Assembly (NCBI GenBank): GCA_963281255.1
Contig: OY725503.1
Span: forward strand, 868,001-932,000
Direction of reading: 5' to 3'
From: Aphrocallistes beatrix
Taxonomy: Eukaryota > Porifera > Hexactinellida > Sceptrulophora > Aphrocallistidae
DNA: 64,000 bases
Shown here: in pieces, positions 42,214 to 54,200 of the stretch
Numbering within the stretch: the stretch's first letter is position 1
Layout of the letters: every line of letters starts with the position of its first letter
Position numbers and translations under genes: made by a program
The notes under the pieces: generated by a model
The model's database searches: none
What the model saw: only the letters and a program-made list of their open reading frames with translations
Told to the model about the DNA's origin: nothing

Positions 42214-44893
42214 GTGTCTTTATATTTTAACATTTGTGTACGTTGTATTTCAGGGTACTGTATAAACTTTCAAACTGCTACTGAGTTGATGGTACGCGAA
42301 TCGCCTAAAAAGAGTTATAATGTAATCAATCTCATCTGGAAAATTTCCTACTTTATCCTAATGATGCAGCTTATGAACTTCCATTAACAGCAGGAGCATG
42401 AACGTTGTCGTTTAGTGTATCGACGATAGTATCATTCACGGCCTTAATCCTAGCTTACACCCATAGTTTCTGATTCTAATACGTAACCTGTAAACAATAA
42501 ACATAACGATGAAGAATATAAATAGTGGGGGGGGGATTGTCCGAATCCCTCTGTTTGGTATACATCGGGCTGTAAGGAGTTCCTCCTAATTAATTCCAGG
42601 TCGTAATAAAATGTATCCAGTGGTTCACCATCATAACACCAAGTTCCTATGTTTGTTAAACACATTTATGATAAAACAAAACAAACGAATTTCGAACGAA
42701 AAACTCAGATCCAGTTAACTGCTTAGCACCTGAACTTTACAAAGGAATGCTGCGAGGTTAACGTGTAAGGCTTTCCACTACGTACTATATTGAAATATTT
42801 TATTTGTAGTTAATACCACGTGGCCATTGAAAGGATTGAGATATATTGAATTTTGTTAGTCACCTGATATTAAACTTTTAATATGCTTTCTTAAAATATT
42901 GATTGATTAGTCCTCCTATTATAATTTCCATATGAAATATTTCCTCGCCCTACAATCGCAGGAAGTAACTTGACAGCTGATGGCAGTTAATCAGGTTTAA
43001 GCCTGTTACTACAACTTCTGGGCTATACAAATTTAACTTAAGAATGAGAACTCAGCTTCTACACTCAAACCTTCTTGCTGTTCTAAAGAAAGTTCGCTCT
43101 TTTAGGTTAAGTTTCGAATAAGTAGGAGAATGCGGACTGTTATTGTATTGGAAGATTTAAAAACAGTGGAAGTAAGCTAGGCATGAACAATTGAATACAC
43201 GGGAAATAATGATATTTAGAATCGATTAGACTAAGTGTACATCGTAACCTATTCTATCGTTTGAAATATTCCGTTTGGTTCAAAACTTTATAATCGGTGT
43301 AAAGAAGCAATTTAAACTTAAAATTCTTACTCATCACCGAAAATGGACAATAACATCATTTTGATATATTTTACTCGGAAATTTCACAAAAAATCGGCTT
43401 CGAATTAAAAAAAAACATAGAAAAAGAGACGTCATATGATTTGCATTGTGAAAATTTGACCTATATGATATATTGTATTGTATCAAGTGGCAGGGGTTAT
43501 ATTTAGTAATATCATGCTATTTTAATTTTGAATGGTGTTTACCAATGTGTCTAAAAATAACTACGAGAGTGGAACAGGTCATCACTTTTGATTTTGTAAG
43601 TGTTATTTCGTATAAATAAGTCCAATCTATTTTATACGCATATTTGGCAATTAACAAATTGCTCGTTTATATATGGCACAATAGCATGAGAGAGACAATC
43701 CAACTTTTCAATGATATTCCTATCAATATAGAATCTAGGAGTAACACTGTGGTACATGACATAACAACACAAAGAAATACGTAAGGACAGGGATCAAATT
43801 TTCAGGAATTTTGCATTACGTAACGTTTGAATGACCGATAGATACGCGAAATTAGTGTATTCTAAACCTATTAGTTTTTGATATTAACTTATAATATCTT
43901 AATCCAGTTGGGATATTATAATTCGTAATTCTTCTACTTTGAAAGTACAAAGTTTTATTCCCACTTCAATTCAAGTAGCCCAGCTTGCAGAATATAATCT
44001 GAGATTCTAATTCCACGAAATGTTTTCAGAGATTTTAGCAGATCCCTTTGCAACCTCTCCTCTCTGCCACTGAGATTCCTCAGGTACGAATCGTGATGCT
44101 TTCCTGAAATTGTATTATTGTATTTTAAAATGTTTAGAATCTCAGCTAGGTCAGAATCCTGTCATAACAATTAGGCTAATATGAAGCATATGATTTAGAA
44201 TTCCAACTTGTACGAGGTATCACACGTATTAGGGAAATTTAATTAATTATAGATATTTCATAGGCTTGTTGTCTATGTATTTTCATTAATGCCCAAATTA
44301 AAAATGAAATTCTGGTGAAAGGAGAATGTTAATATAGATACTTTTGATAGATATATGTTCCTTTGCACACCTATCCCAAAATTGAGAAATGCTTTGTGCA
44401 CTAATATACTGTTTGTTTCGTCTACTTTGGTTAATTTCTAAATTAAACATTGACAATTATAAGCAATTGGTTGTGGTCACAAAAATCTACTTCATTTCTT
44501 ACCTTGAGATAACATCAATTAGGCTCACATTCATTCAAATAACATGCACTATGCATACGACATATTCGTCCAATTTTTTTAAAACTATTTGATTAATAAT
44601 CAACTTTCAACCTCTTTTCGCGAAATACCAACGTGTGAATTGATATATGTATGCCTAATCATTTTTACGACAAAAAATGATTACATAAATGTATTTTAAC
44701 ATCAGACAGGTTAGTGAGATCTTGGTAACAGGGCAAGCTTACTGGAATTTAGACAGTTGGCTTCGATGTGGTATCTTATGTATAAATAACACAATCTCCC
44801 AATTATAGGCTTCCACCGTAAACTGTAATTACAAAGCAGTTCATTTTTCAACTTAGCTCTTTCTGATAAATACTCGTGGCTACTACACTGACC

Positions 44894-46480
44894 ATGTCAA
44901 CGGATCAACCCGGCCTTGCGGTGCAAGTCAATCAATCAAATAGCGGTCTACAACCTGTTGTAACCAACCCAACGAAACCTAACGAAACCATAAATGTTCC
45001 CTCCTCACTGCTCAACCCAAACCCAATTAACCTTGAGCAAGTAATTCGTGCACATTCAAGCCCTAAACCAAGTTCTCCACTCTCAATACAAAATCCCCCC
45101 ACCTCAAACTCACACGGCTCCAACAAGCGAGATATCATCCTGGTCTTAGATCCCGGAGATTCGAACAAACCGAAACATGTGAAACTCGAAACTAATAGGC
45201 CTGAAATGCTTGCTAGCAACGATAGTATCGAGGAGTTGAAGAAACAGATAGAAGAGGAGGAGGCGAAGCTAAAAGCGATGAGACAACTACGGGTACACAA
45301 AGTGGTAACGACGCATTCGCCACAACTCATTACTACACTCCCTACGACATCGATGAACTCCGCACAGAACAGGTTTAGGTCTAAGCCTCCGATAATAATT
45401 CACGGATCGAACGACCTCAATAGGAACATATCCGGGAAGAAATACCTGATCAATTCGGAGGATCATAAGCCGAACAGTATCATCATAACGCGGCCAGACA
45501 ATGACGGGAATAAACGCGTGGAATCGAAACCTACAATCATCCATGGTATGCATAAAGATAATAAACTGATACAGCAATCAGTCCAAGCGGAGGCCATCAG
45601 TCCGAGTGGACTGGAGCCGGAGGAATTCAAAGAATTGAAAGAGTTACAAAGTAAGATCAAATCCATTACACAGAAATACTCCATCCCAATGCCTACCTCC
45701 AAGCATAACAACCTCTTCATCTCCAAACACAACCACCCTAAAAGGCAGCTGAGCAAAATGATCGAGCGTAAGCTCATCAAGGCCCAGCTGCCCCCTACTA
45801 ATAGACAGGTCTGGCCCATCATTCCATTCGCGGATAACAACTTCCAGTACGCTGTTGGCTTGGAAGAAGCGGTACTGTATGTTACCGGGGAACCGGATGA
45901 ATTTTCTGAACTGCACAAGAAAAGCCGAATTGTTTGCATCGCCTGTGGCTGTGATTTCGGTTCATGCTGGCAAGGCTCTAAATCTGCTTTCTTCTGTGAA
46001 GCATGCGACTCGGCTCGTCAAATGAAAGAGCATAGAAACGCACTCGTTACACACTTGAACACTCTGATGAAAGAAGTAGATGCTGACGAGAAAGAGTTCG
46101 ATAAGTACACAGATATATTACTCAAACAACAGACGAGACTACAACAGACACAGCAGCAACAGCAGCCAGAAACCTATGCCATTCTGTCTCAGCTGTCAGA
46201 TGGCAAATACCATATACCAGCCAATACCATCACTCTGTCAAACGCAAGCGGACAACGCATCAACACAGGAACTGTTATACACCAAAAGCAAGATAACATA
46301 CAGTACGTGGCCGTCAACACATCGGATAATAATACTAAACTGCAACCGATCGCAGGTTTCTATATTCAACAAAATCCAAACGAAAAGAGCAAAAACGGCC
46401 AAGTTAACACGGGCCCACTACGTACAGTCTATACAACCCAAGTCGAAACGAAACCCGTCCTAAGCTCACACAAGAAGTGA
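44894..46480 (+). CDS. GATAD2: GATAD2/p66-like subunit of the NuRD chromatin complex
   Basis: Single-exon, 528 aa from ATG 44894 (MSTDQPGLAVQ; a stop TAA lies in frame 27 bp upstream). A Ser/Pro/Asn-rich start precedes a coiled coil at about 112-140, SIEELKKQIEEEEAKLKAMR. This is the CR1-type helix that pairs with MBD2/3 in p66 proteins. At about 285-325 comes KRQLSKMIERKLIKAQLPP, then NNFQYAVGLEEAVLYV, the conserved stretch before the zinc finger. The GATA-type finger CIAC-x16-CEAC is followed by a long helix (KEHRNALVTHLNTLMKEVDA) and a Gln-rich tail. p66 bridges MBD and CHD4 parts of NuRD, a deacetylase-remodelling repressor in the nucleus. Finger spacing matches the family, but the residues between the cysteines are diverged. 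Confidence 0.9.
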   Translation: MSTDQPGLAVQVNQSNSGLQPVVTNPTKPNETINVPSSLLNPNPINLEQVIRAHSSPKPSSPLSIQNPPTSNSHGSNKRDIILVLDPGDSNKPKHVKLETNRPEMLASNDSIEELKKQIEEEEAKLKAMRQLRVHKVVTTHSPQLITTLPTTSMNSAQNRFRSKPPIIIHGSNDLNRNISGKKYLINSEDHKPNSIIITRPDNDGNKRVESKPTIIHGMHKDNKLIQQSVQAEAISPSGLEPEEFKELKELQSKIKSITQKYSIPMPTSKHNNLFISKHNHPKRQLSKMIERKLIKAQLPPTNRQVWPIIPFADNNFQYAVGLEEAVLYVTGEPDEFSELHKKSRIVCIACGCDFGSCWQGSKSAFFCEACDSARQMKEHRNALVTHLNTLMKEVDADEKEFDKYTDILLKQQTRLQQTQQQQQPETYAILSQLSDGKYHIPANTITLSNASGQRINTGTVIHQKQDNIQYVAVNTSDNNTKLQPIAGFYIQQNPNEKSKNGQVNTGPLRTVYTTQVETKPVLSSHKK

Positions 46481-48778
46481 GAATTCAGCATAACGCATTG
46501 CATAGAACACAATTAAGCAAATCAACAGTGCATTCAAGCTGTGCATTGGAATTTATTTTCACTTGATTACTAGTGGGTGTCTATGCATGGGCGATTAGAC
46601 TTGCATTGCTAGCTTATTGTATAGACTACCTTATGATGTTGTGGAGATATATTTAATGAATGAATGGAAGTTTATGGTTCACATCTAATCTATTGATTTA
46701 TGGGAAATACGGTATCTGTGGCTTGGAGTAGGAAGTTTTAATTAAGCTGAATCATTCGTTGCAGCAATTCATACCATCGTACCGGACTTAACAATCGCCT
46801 TGATTAGAGGGGGCTAAATTCCTTTCAGTAATCAGCAATATTTTAGAAAAATAAATATAACAAGTATTACCTTTTTCTATCAAACGCGACCATCGAATTA
46901 CATTTATTGGACTAGCTTATCAAAAGAAATTCCATCAGGTAAATAGGGCTAAAATGTATCAATCCTCCGACTATCGTTCAAGGATACGCTATTAACATAT
47001 ATACGTATATTACATACCTAGATAATATCAGAATTAATATTCAGGACTCAGGATACCAATACAAAATCTCCTTTGTAATATTCATACTACCACATCACGA
47101 GGAATACCTTTATTAGCAAAGTGATTAAATGATGATTGGCCTGTTGAAATATTTAAAATACGCCTAGAATTTATAATCTCGTCATGCTTAAACCAATCTG
47201 CTCAAGTCATCTTGGTTGAATTATTAATGTTCGCAAACAATTTCGTGGCTATTAGCTTGACAACGATTCGTGACTTGAGTATTCTAAAATATCTGTCAGT
47301 CATAAGATTAAGATTTACACACTCAAACTAAAACATTTTCAAGAATCTATAAAAAATGCTCTTATTTGCATTCAATATACACAATCAATTGGGGGACATG
47401 CAAAAAAAAGTAAATTCACCAAATTCACCAATTTGAAAGTTTAATACTAAGTATCCTCACATTGTTAAACTTCCTAATTAATTAATAAAAATCTATAGAA
47501 CAAACTGCCTCCCTCCATTTTCGATAACCTCAAGAGTAATTTCTTCTCGGCATTGTTGTAAAAGTACAATTTGTAACAACAACACTCAGAATTAATTGGG
47601 TCTAGTTTTAATATAGCAACTTTCTTTGTATTAAGGAATCACATCTAATATGTTACCACAATAACAAAGAAAAATACTTTAAATGATTTACTTCTCCGAA
47701 TTGAAGTCCTCGAAAATTATTTCTGATAAAAATATATAATTCCTATTATGGGCTTATATGTTGAAGACAATTCTGTACTAAAACTATGCAAATATATGAT
47801 TAAACCACGATCGGCCAGCTGTTAACGAATAAAAATTCGAAAAGAACATAAATTATAACACTTCACAAGACATAAATTATAGAAATATTATCAAATTAAT
47901 GTACGATTTGAATCTGTAGGAATAGAATAAAACAGAAAAGTACCATCAGTGGAAGGTAGTAGAGGATATTCCTTTTGAAATTGGCGCGTGTATCTGTCTG
48001 GCCCTGGAAGGAAAACAGATGTTTAAAAAGGCGCCAATCTGGGTATGAAAGTACTATGTCTTCATTTTTTAAAATTGAACAAGTTTCTTATCTCTAATCT
48101 TGAATTCGAAATTGTGACTTTATAGCTTTAACCTTAGATTATCGAAAACTCGTGATATCGCGGATGTCTCCAGCCATTTCCAATGGGAAAGAAGCCATAA
48201 AGTTATACTACTGTGGTACATTTCGGTAGTCTTAGGTTATTTGTAAGAGATAGCATTTGGAACCGACATTTTTTTTGACAAACCAGTTCAATTAAAAATC
48301 TCATTTTATCTAAATGTTTCTATTTACCCCCGGATGGCTTGGGGTATTTCCTATTTATAGTAAATACCCCAAATTTTTATGGCTTCCCCATTGAAAATGG
48401 CTTAAACCGGAAATGACGCAACACATTCCTGTGGCAAGCGAGGGTTTTAATCAATGGTATAAGATAGGGCTGTTACAGATGTCTAGCGATTAAAGTGCCT
48501 ACGAGGTATGTTAATTAATCCAAATTCATTCATTTTACGGGATATTTCACACGCTTTCGTTCCCATCAGATTTTCCATTAGTTCTAGCTATCAATTAAGT
48601 TTTAGCAAAATGTCCTCACTTTATCAGTGTTTGTCCTTTGCCCACCAGCTTGACAAGTATAGAAATAGATGGGATTTGAATTTATTATTCAAATATTCTA
48701 ACATTGGCGGGAGTTCAAATATCAAAAATATGTATTGATAAAGGTATGGGTAAGAAATTACATAAATTCAATATTTAC
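46481..48778. other. Intergenic between convergent GATAD2 and CDKAL1
   Basis: AT-rich with no supported gene. Repeat pieces are GATATCGCGGATGTCTCCAG at about 48152 (relative at 33276) and a MITE-like segment at 48285-48440 containing GGCTTAAACCGGAAATGACG, also found at 55130-55250 and 59035-59150. The last CDKAL1 exon may lie here but was not resolved. Confidence 0.45.
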
Positions 48779-51251
48779 CTCTACGTTTTGACTATTCAAT
48801 TTTGCGTTGGTATTTTCATCATTTCTTGGTTCATTAATAACTTCTTTTGATATGATCGCTTCCATGTGATGCTTCCCTGTACCGGTTATTGTCACCTCGA
48901 CTTGTTTTCCCATTAACTCTTCTCGCATTGGAAGTAGGATCTATGCAGGGAAATCCTCTGTTTAATCAATTCCTATTATTGAAAACGTTCGAATTTCAAA
49001 CGAATTAGAGTGTTAACAAATAATTTGACTGAAGATTCGCTACGTTAGTGATTCTGTGATCTACTCAGACTAAATCGTATACAGTAGAACCTGCATAATC
49101 CGCCACCCGTTGGGAAACGAAAAAATTGTGGGGGATTACCAAATTGTTGGATGATACAATGCAATTTCTAATGTTCAACGCCAGTTATGATAGAAAACGA
49201 TGTCGGATTATGGAGGTTCTACTGTATATCGAATGGTATCCGTATAAATCAAGGCTACTGGTACTAATGCACCTTTACAGATAAAATCAATGAACTTTAA
49301 CAAGAAAGTAAACAGGTAGAATGATTATATTCCCACATGCTGTGTAGAAAATATATGAAAACAGGCAGTATTAGATCACAAGAAACAATTAGACAACACA
49401 CGATGGTGCAACTGAGTATTGTAATTGTAGAAAAAAGTATTAAATCATCTCAACATAGACACATTTAGCTCAACTTCACAATGTGACTACAGTTGCTTAT
49501 TTACCTGCTCGTAGAACTTGTTGTGTCCGACAAAGTGAAGTTTATCATGTGCAAGTTCTGTGACAAGCACTTTTTGAGTCTCTCCGACCTAACAGACAGT
49601 AATTCCACATAATTAGCATGGAATTTAAAATATTTCGTCGTTCATTAAGTGTTAAAATTATCTGTGTAATCATATATCATGTAAAAGGATTCACGCAATG
49701 CATGTAATGCTGAAATGGGCGGTTCTGATAAATAATCATGAAATTGATCCACTTTGCAGTTTGGTGCCATACCTACCACCCTCTTGTATTGACAAGCCAA
49801 CTATCTATAATTAGTAAATAGGAACTAGAATACGGATAAGACACGTGCACGTACTCGAGTAGTGGCTGGGGAAATATTAATTTTTCCTTTTATGTACTCA
49901 GGTTAGACTGTAATCGTATGCAGAAATTGCTCCCTCTATAACTTATTCACACTGGAACCTTGCGGAACAGTAAGTGTATCCAAACTCTATACATAATCAT
50001 TTGTAGTAATCGAGTTCTGAGTATCTCATACATATTGGACAAACTAAGCTTAGAACGCTGATTGCTACAAAGCTTAGAACGCTGGTTGCTACATACGGAG
50101 ACGACTAACTCAACTGGAGTTCATTTACTAGATATCCAACATCTAGCAGAAGTCCGAGAAGTTTGAAAACTCCAGAACTCTGGTGCAAGAGATGACTGCA
50201 CATGGAAAATAAGGGATTATAGGAACGGAGATAAAATGTACTTGCATTAACATTCTGTAAGATTAGACACATCCCACATGAAAATTTGATACATAGATAG
50301 ATGCAAAGTTTCAAACCCATTTTTGAATGCCAATCATATTATATATATATATATATATGCAGTCGACTCCGCTTAATAGGGTCATATTAATCGGGTCACT
50401 TTTGGCAGGACCGGAATAGCTCTCACACATAGAGGTTAATACAAAATACTTTCGGTTAATAGGGTTCTCCGCTTAATCGGGGCAAAATGTCCTCTGACCG
50501 ATGTGACCCTATTAAACAGAGTCGACTGTATATTTCTTTATATTATAAGCAACAGACGCGACAATCTAACAATCTGTAAAAGGAACTTGTACGCACAAAC
50601 ACTATATTTCTACCTAGAACGACCATATTAAGATGTTACTAAATTCCATAGATGCAGTGTGTTAATTGCCAATTGCATAACATTGCATTAGTACATTAAT
50701 TATGCATGGCACTGAACAATGCTAAAATAAAGTAACACAGATGGTGCCTTAGACATTTTTCTGAGAATTCTTATTTGAAGTAATCACATGTTATTACTAA
50801 TTCAAAGAATATAGATGGAGCACCTCTGTACGAATCTAGTTATGTCTAATCTAGTCTCATTCAGTAGAGTGGAAGTTCCACCAACAGATCCGACAAAATC
50901 GAATTTGGTGGAGGCAACCATATTTTTATTGTTTCTGGTAGCTGAGAACCACCAACAAATTGCACTATATAAACGGACCAACATTTTAAATTGGACACAA
51001 CGCTCAAGATTTTAGTGGTTATGCCACTGAACCACCAAACCACCAAAAAATATTTCCAAGTGTGGGGACTATACTCGTTTTCCTTCTTTTTATTAGTTGG
51101 AATATAAACGGGATCGGTCGGGTAGTGATGTGACCCCCAGTGACATCTAGCAGAAATGTCTGTTCTGGTTTGATCCTGTCGAATATTTACTTAGTTGGCT
51201 ACTTTGTTGATTACTACAGTGGTTACTTAAGTCGAGTGAATCATAATCAGG

Positions 51252-51282
<31 letters not shown>

Positions 51283-54200
51283 AACAAGTATGTCTATTCA
51301 GTATAATGGAACTGGATCCGTTCAAATCTGTATAAACGTATATTAATTCCTTACTTTATGGTCATAAGGAGTGTAAGAGTTGAAGAGTTCTGTCAACTGT
51401 TTCGACCTCTTTTTAACCTAGAATTGTATTGAAAAATATCATTTAAGAAATGCTTTATGATGATTTCGTAACAGAAACTTAGCAATTTTGAGCTAAATGA
51501 GGTCATAGCATGTCAGAGACAGGAGTATCAGCTTAAAATTGTAAATTTATTGATTTATCAGGACATCATATTATCTGTGTGCGTAATCGGTACTTGATCG
51601 TAACATTTTGGCGCTTAGATGTTTTGTCGTAAGGACATTTTGTTGGTTACAATTTTAACTACATTTGATATACGTATAAGGATTAGTTTCATTTCACATA
51701 ATAACTTTTTAACAGAGTTTCTTTGTACAATAATATACATATTGATGTGATATGTTAAGGGTAATTTTGAGAGAAAGAAAACATTGATTTTTATTAACTG
51801 TCATCAAATTTCATTTGCAGTTTCTCCACTAACACCTGTCCTTGTCATCATATTTTTAAATACCACTAGAGACAAATACGTATATACTGAATAGTAGTCG
51901 GAATAATCGCCTCTACCCCAAAATAGATGCTATTTGTTTTATTCCTTAGATTAGAGTAAAGTTTTACACAATGCTAGTAAATTATTCCCTTCAAAGTATC
52001 TTATACCTGAAATATTAATCTCTCTTCAGGTGTTAAAAGGGGTTTAATCACCCCGGCTACTATTCAAGGATATACGGTATATATACATATGTTACAGTCA
52101 GATTGTGAAATTAGGGATTTCATGAAGTGCCTAGTGATCTCACGAAATTACTAGGCATTTCGTGAAATAACTGATTACACAGATTACTGTAACGTATATA
52201 CAGTCGAAACCGGTTTTTTCTTTCTATTTCTTTACGGGTTCAAACAGTAAGAAAAAAACGATAGTAAGAAAAAACCGATGGAAATTAATATAGATTTGGA
52301 ATTTTTTACATAATTAAGATTCTGAAATAGTAAGAAAAACCGACAAGTAAGGATAAACCGGAGTGAGAAAAACCGGTTTCGACTAGACTGTATATTATTT
52401 AGTTTGGTCTGTATGTACCTCATGCGTTGGTAGCCGCTTCATTCTCGCTGCTACAGTGCCAGGTCGGGGGTAGAATTGGTTGATGAAGAGACTCGAGAAT
52501 TTGTACTTTCCACACAAAGAGAGAGTTTGAGTAAAATCCTACTTAAGAAAGATTACTTCAACACTCGTAAATGTTCGTTAATTAAAGAGTGGATTAGCTG
52601 TGGGTAGATAGTTCAAGGTTTATAGCCATGTAAACATTTTTTAAAAGTTACCCAAAACTCACTTCTTCTGTTTCAGTTGGAAAACCACATATAATGTCTG
52701 TTGCTATGTTAATCTCAGGAATTCTATTGAGACAATGGATATGGTGAATCTTCTTTGTTTAGAAATACAGATTTTTGTCGTTATTTGATCGAATTGAATG
52801 AAGAAAAGTGAAAACGAATATTAAAATTGGCATGTAATGTCTAATGATGAGTTTCCATGTTTGAATATCTAAACGAAATTTCCACGGCTCTGCAAAAAGG
52901 CAGTAAAAATTTTTCACACCTCTTCTATCAATATGGCATCATACAATAGACATCGAAAGATGTCCATTACAGTGTATTGATACGTGTAAATCTTATTTCT
53001 TGTGAAATGATGCATATAACTACCTATAAATCTGTGTTATAAATTCAATTTTATCCCAGCATTAACTTTCAGCACAAACTTCAGCACAAACCTTTCTTTG
53101 AGATATTCGACTATATAAGTGAAGTCGTGCACAGTGTATTCCCTCTTCATCTCCTCCAGCACTGCATCAGAACCAGCTTGCACTGGGATGTGCAGGAAGC
53201 TGTAGATTCTAGGGTGCTGGAGAATGAGGGACATCTCCTATAGAGCGTAGTGCATTGAATGGGGAATAGAAGCGCACGGAATTAGAACTTGAAAATTGGA
53301 AGGTATATATTGCATACATAACTTGAGCTAACTTGAGCCATGATAAGAGTGGAATGCGGTGTTGAATTTCGCGGGACATATCGGTACGTAATAGAAAAGT
53401 ATTATACATGTCATCCAAAGAAAGGCATCATGGAGGAATTTCATGTAAAAACGGGACACTCGTGAAAATCATATTCCTGGTAAACCCAAGGTTAATATTT
53501 ATGGTTGTCGTCCGTTTTCCGTAAATCGATACAAAGCCAAATATTGTTAAATGAGATATCAAACGTTCGTATTCTATCTAAGAGGGTACTACCTGTAAGT
53601 GCTCCAGTATGTAAGGAGGGTTCGTCATTCCTAGCCTCATCATGCACCCCACTGGAATCACCTCCACCAGCTGCCAGAGGAGCTGAGGGAGAGTGACTCC
53701 GATATCGTATCCGTAAGCTCCCAAATCTTCACTGGTCAACCAAAGCTCCACCACTCCCTCTTGATCAGAAATAATACCATGAATACGTACTACAACCTTA
53801 AAGCATACTAGCAAGATAAAGTAAAGCAAAAGGGTCTAACTCAAATCAACATTCCAACTTGAGTCATGATAAAGCGAGACGCGGCCATTATTTTCGCGGG
53901 ACATGGCGGGACGCAATAGAAAAGTGTCATACAAATAATTTTTTTTAAAGGGACATCATGGAGAAATTTCGTGTAAAAACGGGACACTCGTGAAAATTAG
54001 CCCAATAGGAGAGTGAAAAAACGGGACGGTTGGCATGTATGTCTAATGTAGTCATTTAATTTGTTATTTTAGAAAATAATTATTTGTTTAGTCTCTAGTG
54101 CAGCGGTTTTCAACCTTTTTGGGCTATGGACCCCCTATAAAATTTTTCCTATATTCTGTGGACCCCCTCCAATTAACCATAACACAAAATTTCGAATCCT

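Larger units (their letters stand above)
37657..44893. other. Large gene-poor interval
   Basis: No coding exon could be supported over about 7.2 kb. It contains at least three short transposon remnants (39458-39716, 41373-41735, 42025-42213) and otherwise AT-rich single-copy sequence. A 71-codon minus-strand frame at 42450-42665 is unrecognised. Confidence 0.5.

Noticed and set aside
44035..44095. Possible small exon (CAGATCCC...CCTCAG|GTACG)
   Set aside because: The splice-like borders are present, but no frame links to GATAD2, whose start and upstream in-frame stop are clear; not supported.
44932..45939. Several minus-strand frames of 90-158 codons
   Set aside because: Shadows of the GATAD2 coding sequence on the other strand.
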